Assembly (NCBI RefSeq): GCF_017353185.1
Contig: NZ_JAFMYV010000005.1
Location: 124,001-188,000, forward strand
Length of the DNA stretch: 64,000 nt
Reading direction: 5' to 3'
From: Fibrella rubiginis
Lineage (GTDB): Bacteria; Bacteroidota; Bacteroidia; Cytophagales; Spirosomataceae
In this document: one piece after another, positions 36,426 to 45,118 of the stretch
Numbering within the stretch: the stretch's first letter is position 1
How the letters are laid out: every line of letters begins with the position of its first letter
Translations under genes and position numbers: made by a program
Notes under the pieces: generated by a model
The model's database searches: none
What the model was told of the DNA's origin: nothing
The model's input: the letters and a program-made list of their open reading frames with translations, nothing else

Positions 36426-36563
36426 AAGGGTAATAAATAATGTACAATGAATAATGTACAATGAATAATGGCTACGCACCTGAAAACCTCTGAGCGCGTA
36501 GCCATTATTCATTGTACATTATTCATTGTACATTATTCATTGTACATTATTCATTACCCTTCT
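36424..36563. repeat. AT-rich inverted repeat with tandem 14-bp units
   Basis: Arms 36424-36477 and 36496-36563 are complementary but differ in length because the right arm has one more copy of a TGTACAATGAATAA-like unit. Both arms are built of such tandem units ending in GCTACGC. The repeat begins at the carboxyltransferase stop and runs into the last codons of the convergent acyltransferase gene. Unequal copy number points to replication slippage. Confidence 0.85.
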
Positions 36564-37378
36564 TTCTCCCCCAGCCAGTCCATTTCTTCGGGGATGTCCT
36601 GCTCAATGGCGGCGCGGACTCGTTCCACGATAGCTTCGACGGTGTCGTTTGGCTCAACGAGCAGGGGGGGCTTAAAACGGATAGACAACTGCGTGTTGCG
36701 TTTCTTAAAGCGCAGCCCTTTTTTATCAAACGCACGACGAAACCCGTTGATTACCACCGGAATAATAATGGGATCATTGTCTTTAATGAGGTAGCCCGTA
36801 CCCTTGCGCACAGGAGCGTAGGGCTTGGTGGTGCCCTGTGGGAAACTCACCACCCAACCGTGTTCCAGCGCTACGTGAATCTTGTCGACCGCCGAGGTAT
36901 CCACGCTGCGCTTCACATCGCGGCCGTCGGCCCGCCATGACCGCTCGATGGTGAGCGCCCCCCCAAGGGCAAAAATTTTGGCCAGAATGCCCTTCTGCAT
37001 CGTCTCGCTGGCAGCCACGTAATACATCCGGGCACGGGGGGCAAACAGGTACACAGGGGGCAGCATGGTGTCTTTGAACCCCCATTTTACGGCGCAGAAT
37101 ACGTGGAAAAACGCGATCACATCAGCAAAATACGTCTGGTGGTTCGACAGAAAGAGCACGTTGTTGATGGGTAGGTTTTCCAGATGCTCGGTGCCTTCGA
37201 TCTTTATTCGGTTGACGGTAGTGTAGCGAAAATAGGTGAACCAACCCACCGCAGCAATAATCATCCGCCTGAACAACAGCCAGTTGCCAAACGGGTCGCA
37301 CTCGAACAGGCCGATCACATCGAGCCGGTCGAGGGGCTTGGGCAGGTAGCTGAACTTGGTAGGCTTGACGTATTTCAT
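36554..37378 (-). CDS. Lysophospholipid acyltransferase family protein (PlsC-like)
   Basis: The 274-residue protein resembles 1-acyl-sn-glycerol-3-phosphate acyltransferases, which place an acyl chain on lysophosphatidic acid or a related lipid. The catalytic block is VLFLSNHQTYFADV (about residues 92-106). The classical motif is NHX4D; here the spacing is H-x5-D, which should be noted. A later block GGALTIERSWR and VVSFPQGTTKPYAPVRKGTGYL fit the substrate-binding motifs. The protein is basic and probably peripheral to the inner membrane. It is divergent from the small barrel protein gene at 37584. Confidence 0.82.
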   Translation of the reverse strand: MKYVKPTKFSYLPKPLDRLDVIGLFECDPFGNWLLFRRMIIAAVGWFTYFRYTTVNRIKIEGTEHLENLPINNVLFLSNHQTYFADVIAFFHVFCAVKWGFKDTMLPPVYLFAPRARMYYVAASETMQKGILAKIFALGGALTIERSWRADGRDVKRSVDTSAVDKIHVALEHGWVVSFPQGTTKPYAPVRKGTGYLIKDNDPIIIPVVINGFRRAFDKKGLRFKKRNTQLSIRFKPPLLVEPNDTVEAIVERVRAAIEQDIPEEMDWLGEKEG

Positions 37379-37583
37379 GGAGTCAGGTAAGACGATAAAG
37401 GCAATCGGCGGCTATAGTGTGCGCAAGTAAAGCAGAAAGCCCTGCCCAAAATAATTTGATGGGGTCATTAATCCTTGCTTTCGCCAATGCATCCAACCGA
37501 TGTAACAACCGAAAGACGCCTATACCAGACCGTTTACTTTCCCTTCTTTTTCGGGATCACTCCAGTTTAACCATCAGTATACC

Positions 37584-38270
37584 ATGAATCGTCTGTTTGC
37601 CTCCGCCCTTTCGCTTGCCGCCCTTTTTGTTGTTACCACTACGTCGTTTGCCCAGGTTCAGGTTGGGGTGCGAGGTGGGGTTAACTGGAGCAACGTCTCC
37701 GAGCCATCGTTGTTACAAAACCTACCCGTACAACCCGAATTTTCGCCCGGACCCACCGGTGCTATTTTTCTGGAAGTGCCCCTCAGTGAGCGCGTGTCGT
37801 TTCGCCCGGAAGTAGCTTTTGTGCAAAAAGGCTTCCTGCTGCGTGAGGGCACCAGTCTCGATCTCGGCTTTCTTGACATCCCGGTTGGCGCACGGGTAGC
37901 CTACCAGATCCAGTCGATCCAAACGCCGCTGCTGCTGAAGGTAAACCTCTCCGACGGTCCCGTTAAGCCTTATTTCTTTGCCGGTCCTGCCGTTGGCTAT
38001 GCTTTCGATGGCCGCGTTCGTACCCGGGCTACGGCTCTGTTCACCACCAAAAACATGGACGTACCCCTGGGCATTGGCGGGGCCATCAACCACTGGGATT
38101 TGGGTGGTGTGGGTGGCCTGGGCCTCTCGGCCGATATGGGCGCTGGCAAATTTTTCATCGAAGCCCGCTACGACCACGGCTTTACCCGGCAGCTGCAGGT
38201 ACCCCTCGTGAACCTGCCCGTCCGCAACCGGACCGTGGGCGTTTCGGTAGGGTACGCCTTCACGTTATAA
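37584..38270 (+). CDS. Outer membrane beta-barrel protein (porin-like family)
   Basis: The 228-residue protein has a signal peptide ending in TTSFAQ (about residue 24) and a mature part of alternating beta strands: VQVGVRGGVNWSNVS at the start and the closing strand VGVSVGYAFTL, which ends in an aliphatic/aromatic residue pattern as in outer membrane barrels of the OMP_b-brl_2 kind. An eight-stranded barrel is likely. No ligand can be inferred. A strong terminator follows 28 bp after the stop. The 205-bp upstream gap shared with the acyltransferase shows no clear promoter box. Confidence 0.85.
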   Translation: MNRLFASALSLAALFVVTTTSFAQVQVGVRGGVNWSNVSEPSLLQNLPVQPEFSPGPTGAIFLEVPLSERVSFRPEVAFVQKGFLLREGTSLDLGFLDIPVGARVAYQIQSIQTPLLLKVNLSDGPVKPYFFAGPAVGYAFDGRVRTRATALFTTKNMDVPLGIGGAINHWDLGGVGGLGLSADMGAGKFFIEARYDHGFTRQLQVPLVNLPVRNRTVGVSVGYAFTL

Positions 38271-38297
38271 CCGTCTTGATTACGAACCAATGGTGTT

Positions 38298-38332
38298 AGA
38301 CGCACCGGCCCCTGGCTGGTGCGTCTTTTTTT
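38298..38332 (+). terminator. Intrinsic terminator after the barrel-protein gene
   Basis: AGACGCACCGGCC pairs with GGCTGGTGCGTCT (one G-T pair) and is followed by seven T residues. Confidence 0.9.
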
Positions 38333-38340
38333 GGCTGGCG

Positions 38341-38369
38341 GCTGGTCAAGATTCCAAATCTTGACCAGC
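38341..38369. repeat. Short 13-bp inverted repeat
   Basis: GCTGGTCAAGATT and its exact complement are separated by three bases. It sits between the terminator and the desaturase promoter region, and could be an operator or a solo repeat element. Confidence 0.65.
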
Positions 38370-38397
38370 AGAACTGTCGAGGGCACTCAATTCTGTT

Positions 38398-38405
38398 TAT
38401 TTTTG
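38398..38405 (+). promoter_or_regulatory. Possible -7 box (TATTTTTG) for the desaturase gene
   Basis: TATTTTTG matches TAnnTTTG and lies 66 bp before the desaturase ATG. No clear -33 TTTG is seen at the right distance. Confidence 0.4.
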
Positions 38406-38470
38406 TCTATTCGTAACAGCTTAACAACAAGATTGGCCTGGCCACTCTGAGCTTTCATCAATATCTGAAT

Positions 38471-39499
38471 ATGGCAACATTAGTGAACGATTTTACGTAC
38501 TCAACGAAAGCTGAACCCCACCGGATGCGGACCCGGCAGATCATGAAGGCTCACCCGGAGGTGAAGAAACTGATTGGTCAGAAAAACCCCGTCACGTTTT
38601 GGGTAGCCCTGGGCTGCGTGGCTATGCTCATCGGCATGGCATGGCTGCTGCGCGATCAGTCGTGGTGGCTCATTGTGGCGGCTGCGTGGTTTATTGGTGC
38701 GTTTCCGGCCCATACGCTCTTTATCTGCATTCACGAAGCGGCTCACAACCTGATTTTCCGTAAGCCGGCCGCCAACGTCTGGACGGGTATCTTCGCCAAC
38801 CTGCCTACGGTGTTTCCTACGGCCATTTCGTTCAAAAACTTCCACATCAAGCACCACGCCTTCCAGGGGGTGCATGAGCTTGACGCCGACCTGCCCGACT
38901 GGTACGAAGCCAAGCTGATTAATAATTACGCCATCGGCAAGGCCATCTGGCTATTGCTGTTCCCCATTTTTCAGGGTATCCGCACCTTGCGCTGCATCGA
39001 ACTCGCCGTTATTGACAAGTGGGTGGTAGCCAACGTGGTGGTGCAACTGGTATTCGATACGCTGATTGTGGTCTTCTTCGGCTGGAAAGCCCTGGCGTTT
39101 ATGGTGATGTGTCTGTTCTTCTCGGTAGGGCTGCATCCGCTGGGTGCCCGCTGGATTCAGGAGCACTACCTCACCCTCGATCCTGAGCAGGAGACGTACA
39201 GCTATTATGGTCAGCTCAACGGTGTGAATCTGAACGTAGGTTTCCACAACGAGCACCACGATTTTCCGTCGATCCCCTGGAATAAGCTGCCGGAGATAAA
39301 AAACTCGGCACCAGAGTATTACGACACGCTGAAATACCACACGTCGTATGTGAAACTGCTGTTCACGTTCCTGTTTAGTCAGGAGGTATCGCTCTACTCC
39401 CGCATCGTGCGCAAAGAGCGTGGCCGCGTCACCCTCGACGATCAGTCGAAGCCAGACTTGGAAATGGTGCAGCCTCACAGTGAGCCAGTCACGGCTTAG
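38471..39499 (+). CDS. Sphingolipid delta-4 desaturase-like fatty acid desaturase
   Basis: The 342-residue membrane enzyme matches the DES1 type: an N-terminal Lipid_DES-like segment (residues 7-42: DFTYSTKAEPHRMRTRQIM, AHPEVKKLIG), hydrophobic segments (about 48-66 and 70-95), and three histidine boxes HEAAHN, HIKHH and HNEHHD that bind the di-iron centre. The segment DPEQETYSYYGQLNGVNLN is also typical of dihydroceramide desaturases. The expected reaction introduces a 4,5 double bond or a hydroxyl in a long-chain base. Bacteroidota make sphingolipids, so a dihydroceramide-like substrate is reasonable, but this is family-based inference. It stands alone, with a terminator after it. Confidence 0.85.
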   Translation: MATLVNDFTYSTKAEPHRMRTRQIMKAHPEVKKLIGQKNPVTFWVALGCVAMLIGMAWLLRDQSWWLIVAAAWFIGAFPAHTLFICIHEAAHNLIFRKPAANVWTGIFANLPTVFPTAISFKNFHIKHHAFQGVHELDADLPDWYEAKLINNYAIGKAIWLLLFPIFQGIRTLRCIELAVIDKWVVANVVVQLVFDTLIVVFFGWKALAFMVMCLFFSVGLHPLGARWIQEHYLTLDPEQETYSYYGQLNGVNLNVGFHNEHHDFPSIPWNKLPEIKNSAPEYYDTLKYHTSYVKLLFTFLFSQEVSLYSRIVRKERGRVTLDDQSKPDLEMVQPHSEPVTA

Positions 39500-39519
39500 T
39501 CGATACAGTTTTTTTAAAT

Positions 39520-39558
39520 AAAAAGGCCCGCTTCCGATCTGGAAGCGGGCCTTTTTTT
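39520..39558. terminator. Bidirectional intrinsic terminator
   Basis: AAAAAGGCCCGCTTCC pairs with GGAAGCGGGCCTTTTT, with A and T runs on the two sides, after the desaturase stop. Confidence 0.92.
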
Positions 39559-39607
39559 GTGTGGGTGTATCTTGCTGGCTTCAGACTCTAAGTTGCTGAC
39601 GCATAGC

Positions 39608-39733
39608 CCTTCGATAGGCTCAGGGTGAGATTGTAGCACCGAAGCTCCAGCTTCGGGAGTGAGCAACGGGCTAGGCATTAACTCCCGAAGCTGGAGCTTC
39701 GGTGCTACAATCTCACCCTGAGCCTGTCAAAGG
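39608..39733. repeat. 53-bp inverted repeat downstream of the desaturase
   Basis: Arms 39608-39660 and 39681-39733 match at 51 of 53 positions with a 20-nt loop. Each arm contains CCGAAGCTCCAGCTTCGG, itself a palindrome, and the word GGCTCAGGGTGA shared with the repeat at 42728. Bases 39734-39798 up to the next stop show no gene. Confidence 0.9.
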
Positions 39734-39798
39734 CGGTCCGACGGTCCGGCCTAGAGCGCGAAGCCACAAAGCGAAAACAAGTTAATCATTATCAGTCT

Positions 39799-42678
39799 TC
39801 ATCGCTTCAGTAAAAACGCGGATAAATCGGCGAGTTGCTGGTCGGTGAGGCCCATCGAAACAGGGTCAGGCATAAGGCTGGTAGTGTATTGTTTGCGCGA
39901 GGCAATCTGAGCCGTGGCGAGGGTGTGTTTTTGTCCGGCGGCATCTTTCACCACAATGGCTTGTGCACCGTCGGAGATCAGAAACCCATAATACGTCTGC
40001 CCGTTTTTGGTCGTAATCAGCCAGGGCTCATAGCCGAAAGCCAGCGCCGCACTGGGGTTTATGATGGCATCGAGCAGGCCGTTGCGGTCAAATTTCTCGT
40101 GAATTTTGGTTAGTTCCGGCCCGATTTCGGCACCCGACGGGCCGTGTTTGTGACAGGTGGCGCAGTTGGTGCTAAAGACTGTTTTGCCCGCTATGGCGTC
40201 GCCGCTCAGGCTCGCAATCTGCCGGATCGAGACGGTGCGGCTGGCTCCTGGTTTAGTAAAATAGTCGCCTGCCATCGTGCGTACGCTCTGATCGGGATTG
40301 TTGAAAATCACATCGGCAACGGCTCCTGTGACGCCCTTGGGCAGCTTTCCGTCTGCCGCCAGACCCACCAGAATTTTGCCTCCCTCGGCAGTGCGGGCCA
40401 TACCCACGGCTACTTTAGTCTTGTCGGCCACCGATACGTACTCGTCCAGCAGTTGTTGGCGCTGTGCCAACAACTGCTGCTCGGCGTCGGAAAGTTTGTT
40501 GGGCATTAGCTCGTCCCAGTTTACCAGCGTGGCCCAGTCGTTCCCCCGCCGGAAGTTCACCCAATACGCCGCCTGTTTCGCCAGGGTCGTATCCGTCGAT
40601 TTCGCCAGTTCGACCATGGCACGGGCGGCCATGGGGGTACGTACAAAGCCCAGTCCGGTCAGGGCCTGTTGCCGGGCATCGGTGGTGAGGGTTGGGTTGC
40701 CCGCCCATTTCGTAAACAAATCGGTGGCTTCAGCAGGGTGCAGTTCCCAGAGCAGATCGGCCAGTTTGGCGTTCCAGCTAGCGGGGTCGGGTGATAGCTG
40801 AGCCGTAATTGATTGTCCAATAGGTGATTCTTTTCCCTGCGCGCCAATGCCCAGGGCGGCGAGGTAATAGCGGTCTTTGCCGTCATACCCATTCATGAGC
40901 GTCATCAACAGTGGCACAGCCTGGGGGGCGGGCACGTCGCGCAGGGCAATGGCTACCTCGCGCCGAACGGCGGGGGAGGGGTCGTTCACCAGTTGCTGGC
41001 ACAAAGGGAGAACATTAGGTACGACATAGCTAAATGGGGTTTTCAACGCCCGAAACGCAGTTAACCGAAGTTGCGGATCAGCGTTGGTCATGGCCTTGGC
41101 AGCTAACTCCCGGCCTTGTGGGCCAAGCTGGCTTAACAGCCAAATAGCGCGGGCGCGATGGTAGGGGTTCGGTGCGTTGAGCAGGGCCGCTACGGGCTTC
41201 GCCACCTTGTCGCCCTGCGCCCGCAAGGCATTGAACCCCAATAGTCTAACGTTAATAGCCGGGCTTTGCAGGGCAGCTAGCTGGCCTTTGGTATTACTCA
41301 GATTCAGCTTCGGAACAACCAGGTTTTTGCCTTTGGGCGTGATGCGGAAAATGCGCCCGTAGCCTTTTTTGTCATGCATGGCGTGGCCCCCTACAATGGG
41401 GTCATACCAGTCGGCGATGTAAATGGCTCCGTCCGGCCCCACCGACACATCCGATGGGCGAAACCACTTGCGCGGATCGTCGTCTACGTCGTTCCATTTA
41501 TAGTTCTCATCTACCTTCGGGAAGGTGCTGATAAGGTCGCGGCGGTTGCTGAGGTCGTAACCGGCTCCCTGCGGGTTGAGGGTATAGCCGAAAATTACGT
41601 TGCGGCCTGCCTCGGCGCTGAGCAGCGTGCCCCGGTACCCCCCGCCCAGTTCGTCGCCTTCATACACCACCACGCCCGTAGGTGAACCCGCGCCGCTGAT
41701 GTCGCCCACGGGCATCACGCCGGGGTCCTGCTGATGCCAGTGGGCCGTGGGGATGGTCTGACCGGGGCGTTGGTCGGCCTGCCAGTAGCGGGTGCCGTCG
41801 CTGCTGAAATAACCCGCGTTGGCGCCTTCCATCAAAAAACTTGTGCGACAGGACACCACCTGATCGTCGTTGTCGTTCTGAAACAGGTTGCCGTAGGAGT
41901 CGATAGCGGTTTCGTAGTTATTCCGAAAATTGTGGGCCATCACTTTCAGGCCCGTACCGTCGGGGCGGATGCGCAGGGCCAGCCCGCCCACCCACACGCG
42001 CCCGTCGTCACTGACCTGATTGCCTTTGTTGAGCTTGTTGTAGGGGGTGCCACCCACATACAAACTCCCCGACCGCAGGGTCCAGCCTGCCTTGTCGGTG
42101 ACGTGGTGCGGCCCGGCATTGCCCGTGTTGAAATAGTAGTTGCCGTCGGGACCAGCCACCAGCGCATGCAGGGAATGGTCGTGGTCCAGCCCACCGAAAC
42201 CAGTCAAAAAGATCTCTTTTTTGTCGGCCTTGTCATCGCCGTTTTCGTCGGTATAGACTACCAGATTGGGGGCACAGGATACGTATACCTTGTTGCCCAG
42301 CACGGCAATGCCCAGCGGCGAGACCAGCTCTTTATCTTCCACAAACACCGTCGATTTGTCGGCCTTACCGTCGTGGTCCGTGTCTTCCAGAATCATCACG
42401 CGCTCACCGTTGGGGTGGGTCAGGTGCGTGTCGGGTTTGTTATTAAAGTCCCGGTAATCAACGGCTTCCGTGATCCATACCCGCCCCCGCGCGTCGAGGT
42501 CCATGTTGGTGGGGTTATAAAACATCGGCCCCTCCGCCCAAAGCGTCGCCTCCAGGTCGTCGGGTAGATAGAGTTTGTTAGGATCAACCGGCTCAGGCTG
42601 AACGCGTTGCGACACGTTTGTTGGCGATGACCAAAGCCATCCGGCCAGCAAGGGTAAGGTGAAAAGGGTGAGTTTCAT
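39799..42678 (-). CDS. PVC-type haem-binding CxxCH protein (propeller, HEAT repeats, cytochrome c)
   Basis: The 959-residue secreted protein has a signal peptide, a sugar-dehydrogenase-like beta-propeller (about 30-440: PMFYNPTNMDLDARGRVW, DHDHSLHALVAGPDGN, SVGPDGAIYIADWYDP), a HEAT-like helical region (about 470-810) and a C-terminal cytochrome c domain with the haem site CATCH (NCATCHKHGPSGAEIGPELT). This is the layout of the membrane-bound dehydrogenase / PVC-type haem proteins. It likely oxidises a sugar or related alcohol in the periplasm and passes electrons to the haem. The substrate is unknown. It follows a secreted TIM-barrel isomerase-like gene and a small unknown gene on the same strand. 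Confidence 0.88.
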   Translation of the reverse strand: MKLTLFTLPLLAGWLWSSPTNVSQRVQPEPVDPNKLYLPDDLEATLWAEGPMFYNPTNMDLDARGRVWITEAVDYRDFNNKPDTHLTHPNGERVMILEDTDHDGKADKSTVFVEDKELVSPLGIAVLGNKVYVSCAPNLVVYTDENGDDKADKKEIFLTGFGGLDHDHSLHALVAGPDGNYYFNTGNAGPHHVTDKAGWTLRSGSLYVGGTPYNKLNKGNQVSDDGRVWVGGLALRIRPDGTGLKVMAHNFRNNYETAIDSYGNLFQNDNDDQVVSCRTSFLMEGANAGYFSSDGTRYWQADQRPGQTIPTAHWHQQDPGVMPVGDISGAGSPTGVVVYEGDELGGGYRGTLLSAEAGRNVIFGYTLNPQGAGYDLSNRRDLISTFPKVDENYKWNDVDDDPRKWFRPSDVSVGPDGAIYIADWYDPIVGGHAMHDKKGYGRIFRITPKGKNLVVPKLNLSNTKGQLAALQSPAINVRLLGFNALRAQGDKVAKPVAALLNAPNPYHRARAIWLLSQLGPQGRELAAKAMTNADPQLRLTAFRALKTPFSYVVPNVLPLCQQLVNDPSPAVRREVAIALRDVPAPQAVPLLMTLMNGYDGKDRYYLAALGIGAQGKESPIGQSITAQLSPDPASWNAKLADLLWELHPAEATDLFTKWAGNPTLTTDARQQALTGLGFVRTPMAARAMVELAKSTDTTLAKQAAYWVNFRRGNDWATLVNWDELMPNKLSDAEQQLLAQRQQLLDEYVSVADKTKVAVGMARTAEGGKILVGLAADGKLPKGVTGAVADVIFNNPDQSVRTMAGDYFTKPGASRTVSIRQIASLSGDAIAGKTVFSTNCATCHKHGPSGAEIGPELTKIHEKFDRNGLLDAIINPSAALAFGYEPWLITTKNGQTYYGFLISDGAQAIVVKDAAGQKHTLATAQIASRKQYTTSLMPDPVSMGLTDQQLADLSAFLLKR

Positions 42679-42727
42679 AAGAGGTTTTCTGTTGACTTCA
42701 CGCTATTAGTATGGCACTCTAAGCTTC

Positions 42728-42833
42728 GCGCTTGTGGCCCTTCGACAGGCTCAGGGTGACAGGCTAATAAGCAATCATCTCTAGTTGATTCAAGGTCGTT
42801 GTCACCCTGAGCCTGTCGAAGGGCAAACAGCGC
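42728..42833. repeat. 34-bp inverted repeat upstream of the CxxCH protein gene
   Basis: Arms 42728-42761 and 42800-42833 match at about 30 of 34 positions. They carry CCCTTCGACAGGCTCAGGGT, nearly the same word as in the repeat at 39608, so the two sites share a common unit. Confidence 0.85.
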
Positions 42834-42869
42834 AAAGCCAGCAGCAGACGATATAAAACACTAAATCGT

Positions 42870-43577
42870 CTACTGCAACGCTCCCAGCGCCGTGACAACG
42901 TCGGCTTCAAGTTTAGCATCTAACTTCTTGTCTTTCAATACGGTCTCAAAAGCCGCGCCTTTACTTTGCAGGGCACTCACCAGGGCTTTGCGGTTCAGTT
43001 TTACGCGCTCAGCGGTTTTGTCGGGACGGATAATGAAATAAGCCGACTCATCGCGGAACTCGTCGAACACCTGCGTATTGCCGTAGGGTTGCTTGGCGGG
43101 TGCTTTGTAAAATCGCTTAACGGGCAGTTGCACCAGTGAATAATCTCCCTGGTAAACCACGCGGACAAGCCCCGTTTTCAAGGCTGTTTCGTCTGTCACT
43201 ACGCCTGCAAGGTGTTCATAGCGAGTAGGTTGATTGTTGTCGGCTGATTGCAGCGACAACTGTTTTACCCCCGCTACGGCATACCGGGCCGAGTCTTTCG
43301 CCGACCGTTTCACCCATATCTCCTGATCCAGCGCGTCGTAGTTGAAGAGCGCGTTGGCAATGGTATTCCCCGATTTGAAGAGCAACGTGCCGGGTGTCCA
43401 GTTGTCAAAGGCCAGAGGGCTGCCTTTGAGCGCGGTTTCACTCAGGTTAAACGTACGGGTTGCCGAATTGATAAAAGGACCACTAATCACCTGCTCAATC
43501 GAAACGGGTTTGTTGGCGGTCTGTGCCAGCAGGGTAACAGGAAGCAGGTATAAGGCGATGTTGATAGCGTGTTTCAT
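42870..43577 (-). CDS. Secreted protein of unknown function
   Basis: The 235-residue protein has a signal peptide (to about residue 19, LLAQ) and no domain that I can name. The mature part is mixed strands and a basic, lysine-rich end (SKGAAFETVLKDKKLDAKLE). Its start overlaps the stop of the TIM-barrel gene by 4 bp (ATGA), so the two are translationally coupled, and the CxxCH protein gene follows after an inverted repeat. It may be a periplasmic partner of one of these, which is only a guess. Confidence 0.7.
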   Translation of the reverse strand: MKHAINIALYLLPVTLLAQTANKPVSIEQVISGPFINSATRTFNLSETALKGSPLAFDNWTPGTLLFKSGNTIANALFNYDALDQEIWVKRSAKDSARYAVAGVKQLSLQSADNNQPTRYEHLAGVVTDETALKTGLVRVVYQGDYSLVQLPVKRFYKAPAKQPYGNTQVFDEFRDESAYFIIRPDKTAERVKLNRKALVSALQSKGAAFETVLKDKKLDAKLEADVVTALGALQ

Positions 43578-44467
43578 ACGAGTAAATTACGCTTTACGTA
43601 CGCCAGATTATGCTGATAGGCGGCCACGGTGTCATCTTCTTTTGTTTTGGCCCACTCAATCTGCATCCAGCCGTCGCCCTCGTAACCCGCTTCGGCCAAT
43701 GCCTGGCGTACGCGGGGCCAGTCGATGGTGCCGTTGCCCAGCCGGACGCCATTCTCTTTGATGTGCAGTTCGCAGATGTGTTTTTTGCCCAGTAAGGAAA
43801 TCTCTTTGAAAATGTCGTTGCCCGCGTCGGTGGCGTTGCGGGCGTCGTAGTATACTTTAATGGCCGACGAACCCACCCGGTCGATAATGTCGAGGTGTTG
43901 CTCGGCGGTGAGGTAGCTCTCGATACCCAGTTGCACCCCCGCCCGCTCGGCCAGCGGCGCAACCGCCTTCAGCCGACGAACCACTTCACTAATACCCGTG
44001 GGGTCGTTGCGGAGGTCATTTTTGGCGAAAAAAGCCAGCAGAATGGCCTTCACACCCAGGTTTTTGGCCACGCCGATGCTGTCATGCACCCATTGTTCGG
44101 TGCGCGGGTCTGACTTATAAGGTACGTCGTTGAGGGCACCAATAGCCAGCCCGCCAATGCGTACGCCCGTTCGTTTGGCGGCATCCAGGTACGCTTGTTG
44201 CACATGAGCCTGTTGCAGGTACACCGGCTGGGCGGCCGTATTCAGACTTACCTGTACGCCATCAAGGCCAATTCGCCTGGCCACATCGAAACAGGCAATG
44301 TCGGCGGCGGGGCCAATAGACCAGTCGCAGGCACCAATATGAGTCGATTTTTTGCGATTGGAGCCGTTGGCGAAATTTTCTGCCCACAGCGGTGTGATGA
44401 ATGCCAATGCACTCATTTTCATCGTTGTAGATAGCCAATGGCGTCGGTTGAAGGGGATCTTTTCCAT
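43574..44467 (-). CDS. Secreted sugar phosphate isomerase/epimerase-like TIM barrel protein
   Basis: The 297-residue protein has an N-terminal twin-arginine-like signal (NRRHWLSTTMKMSALAFI) and a xylose-isomerase-like TIM barrel (about 45-290). Metal-site segments are visible: LGIESYL, VYYDARNA, CELHIKENG and DGWMQIEW, giving the E, D, H and E ligands of the AP-endonuclease-2 superfamily. Such proteins isomerise, epimerise or modify sugars, and secreted members often sit with GFO/IDH dehydrogenases. The substrate is not known. It overlaps the next gene by 4 bp and probably shares a transcript with 42870-43577 and the CxxCH gene. Confidence 0.85.
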   Translation of the reverse strand: MEKIPFNRRHWLSTTMKMSALAFITPLWAENFANGSNRKKSTHIGACDWSIGPAADIACFDVARRIGLDGVQVSLNTAAQPVYLQQAHVQQAYLDAAKRTGVRIGGLAIGALNDVPYKSDPRTEQWVHDSIGVAKNLGVKAILLAFFAKNDLRNDPTGISEVVRRLKAVAPLAERAGVQLGIESYLTAEQHLDIIDRVGSSAIKVYYDARNATDAGNDIFKEISLLGKKHICELHIKENGVRLGNGTIDWPRVRQALAEAGYEGDGWMQIEWAKTKEDDTVAAYQHNLAYVKRNLLV

Positions 44468-44563
44468 AGCAGTAAGGTGAACAAATAAAGGGTATCTCCC
44501 CTTTTTTTACCCTCCTTTCCAACGCTTTTAAACGCCGGTGGGTCTTTCACCTACCTACACAGT

Positions 44564-45118
44564 ATGCTGGATGAACGAACGCTTGTAGACGGATGCCGGA
44601 ATCAGGACCGCGCTGCGCAGCGACTGCTTTATGAGCGGTTTGCCGGAAAGCTCTTTGCCGTGTGCAAACGCTACGTAAAAGATCCCGACGAAGCTGCCGA
44701 CGTCTTGCAGGACTCGTTTGTGAAAGTGTTTCGGCATATGGACCAATTTCGGTTCGAATGTCCGCTGGAGGCCTGGCTGAAGCGCATTGCCATCAACACC
44801 GCCCTCAAGCACCTACGGAAAAACAAACCCTTTGAGCACATGACGGACGTTGACGAGGTGGCGAATTTTTTGCCGCAAAACGCCGACGTGCTGCCCACGC
44901 TCAATTACCAGTATTTGCTCCAGTTGGTGCAGGATTTACCCACCGGCTGCCAAACCGTTTTTAACCTGTATGCCATAGAAGGCTACACCCATCCCGAAAT
45001 AGCCGCCTTGCTGGGTATTTCGGAAGGCACATCGAAATCACAATTTTTCCGGGCCAGAGGTCTCCTTCAACAGAAACTTCTGGACGATCAACCTATTCGT
45101 ACTGACTATTCGCAATGA
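44564..45118 (+). CDS. ECF-type RNA polymerase sigma factor
   Basis: The 184-residue protein has sigma region 2 (about 18-85: LLYERFAGKLFAVCKRYVKD, DVLQDSFVKVFRH) and region 4 with an HTH (about 120-172: YTHPEIAALLGISEGTSKSQ). No extracytoplasmic domain is present. ECF factors direct RNA polymerase to a small stress or envelope regulon under control of an anti-sigma protein. The next gene overlaps by 4 bp (ATGA) and encodes a membrane protein, placed where the anti-sigma gene usually lies. Confidence 0.93.
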   Translation: MLDERTLVDGCRNQDRAAQRLLYERFAGKLFAVCKRYVKDPDEAADVLQDSFVKVFRHMDQFRFECPLEAWLKRIAINTALKHLRKNKPFEHMTDVDEVANFLPQNADVLPTLNYQYLLQLVQDLPTGCQTVFNLYAIEGYTHPEIAALLGISEGTSKSQFFRARGLLQQKLLDDQPIRTDYSQ

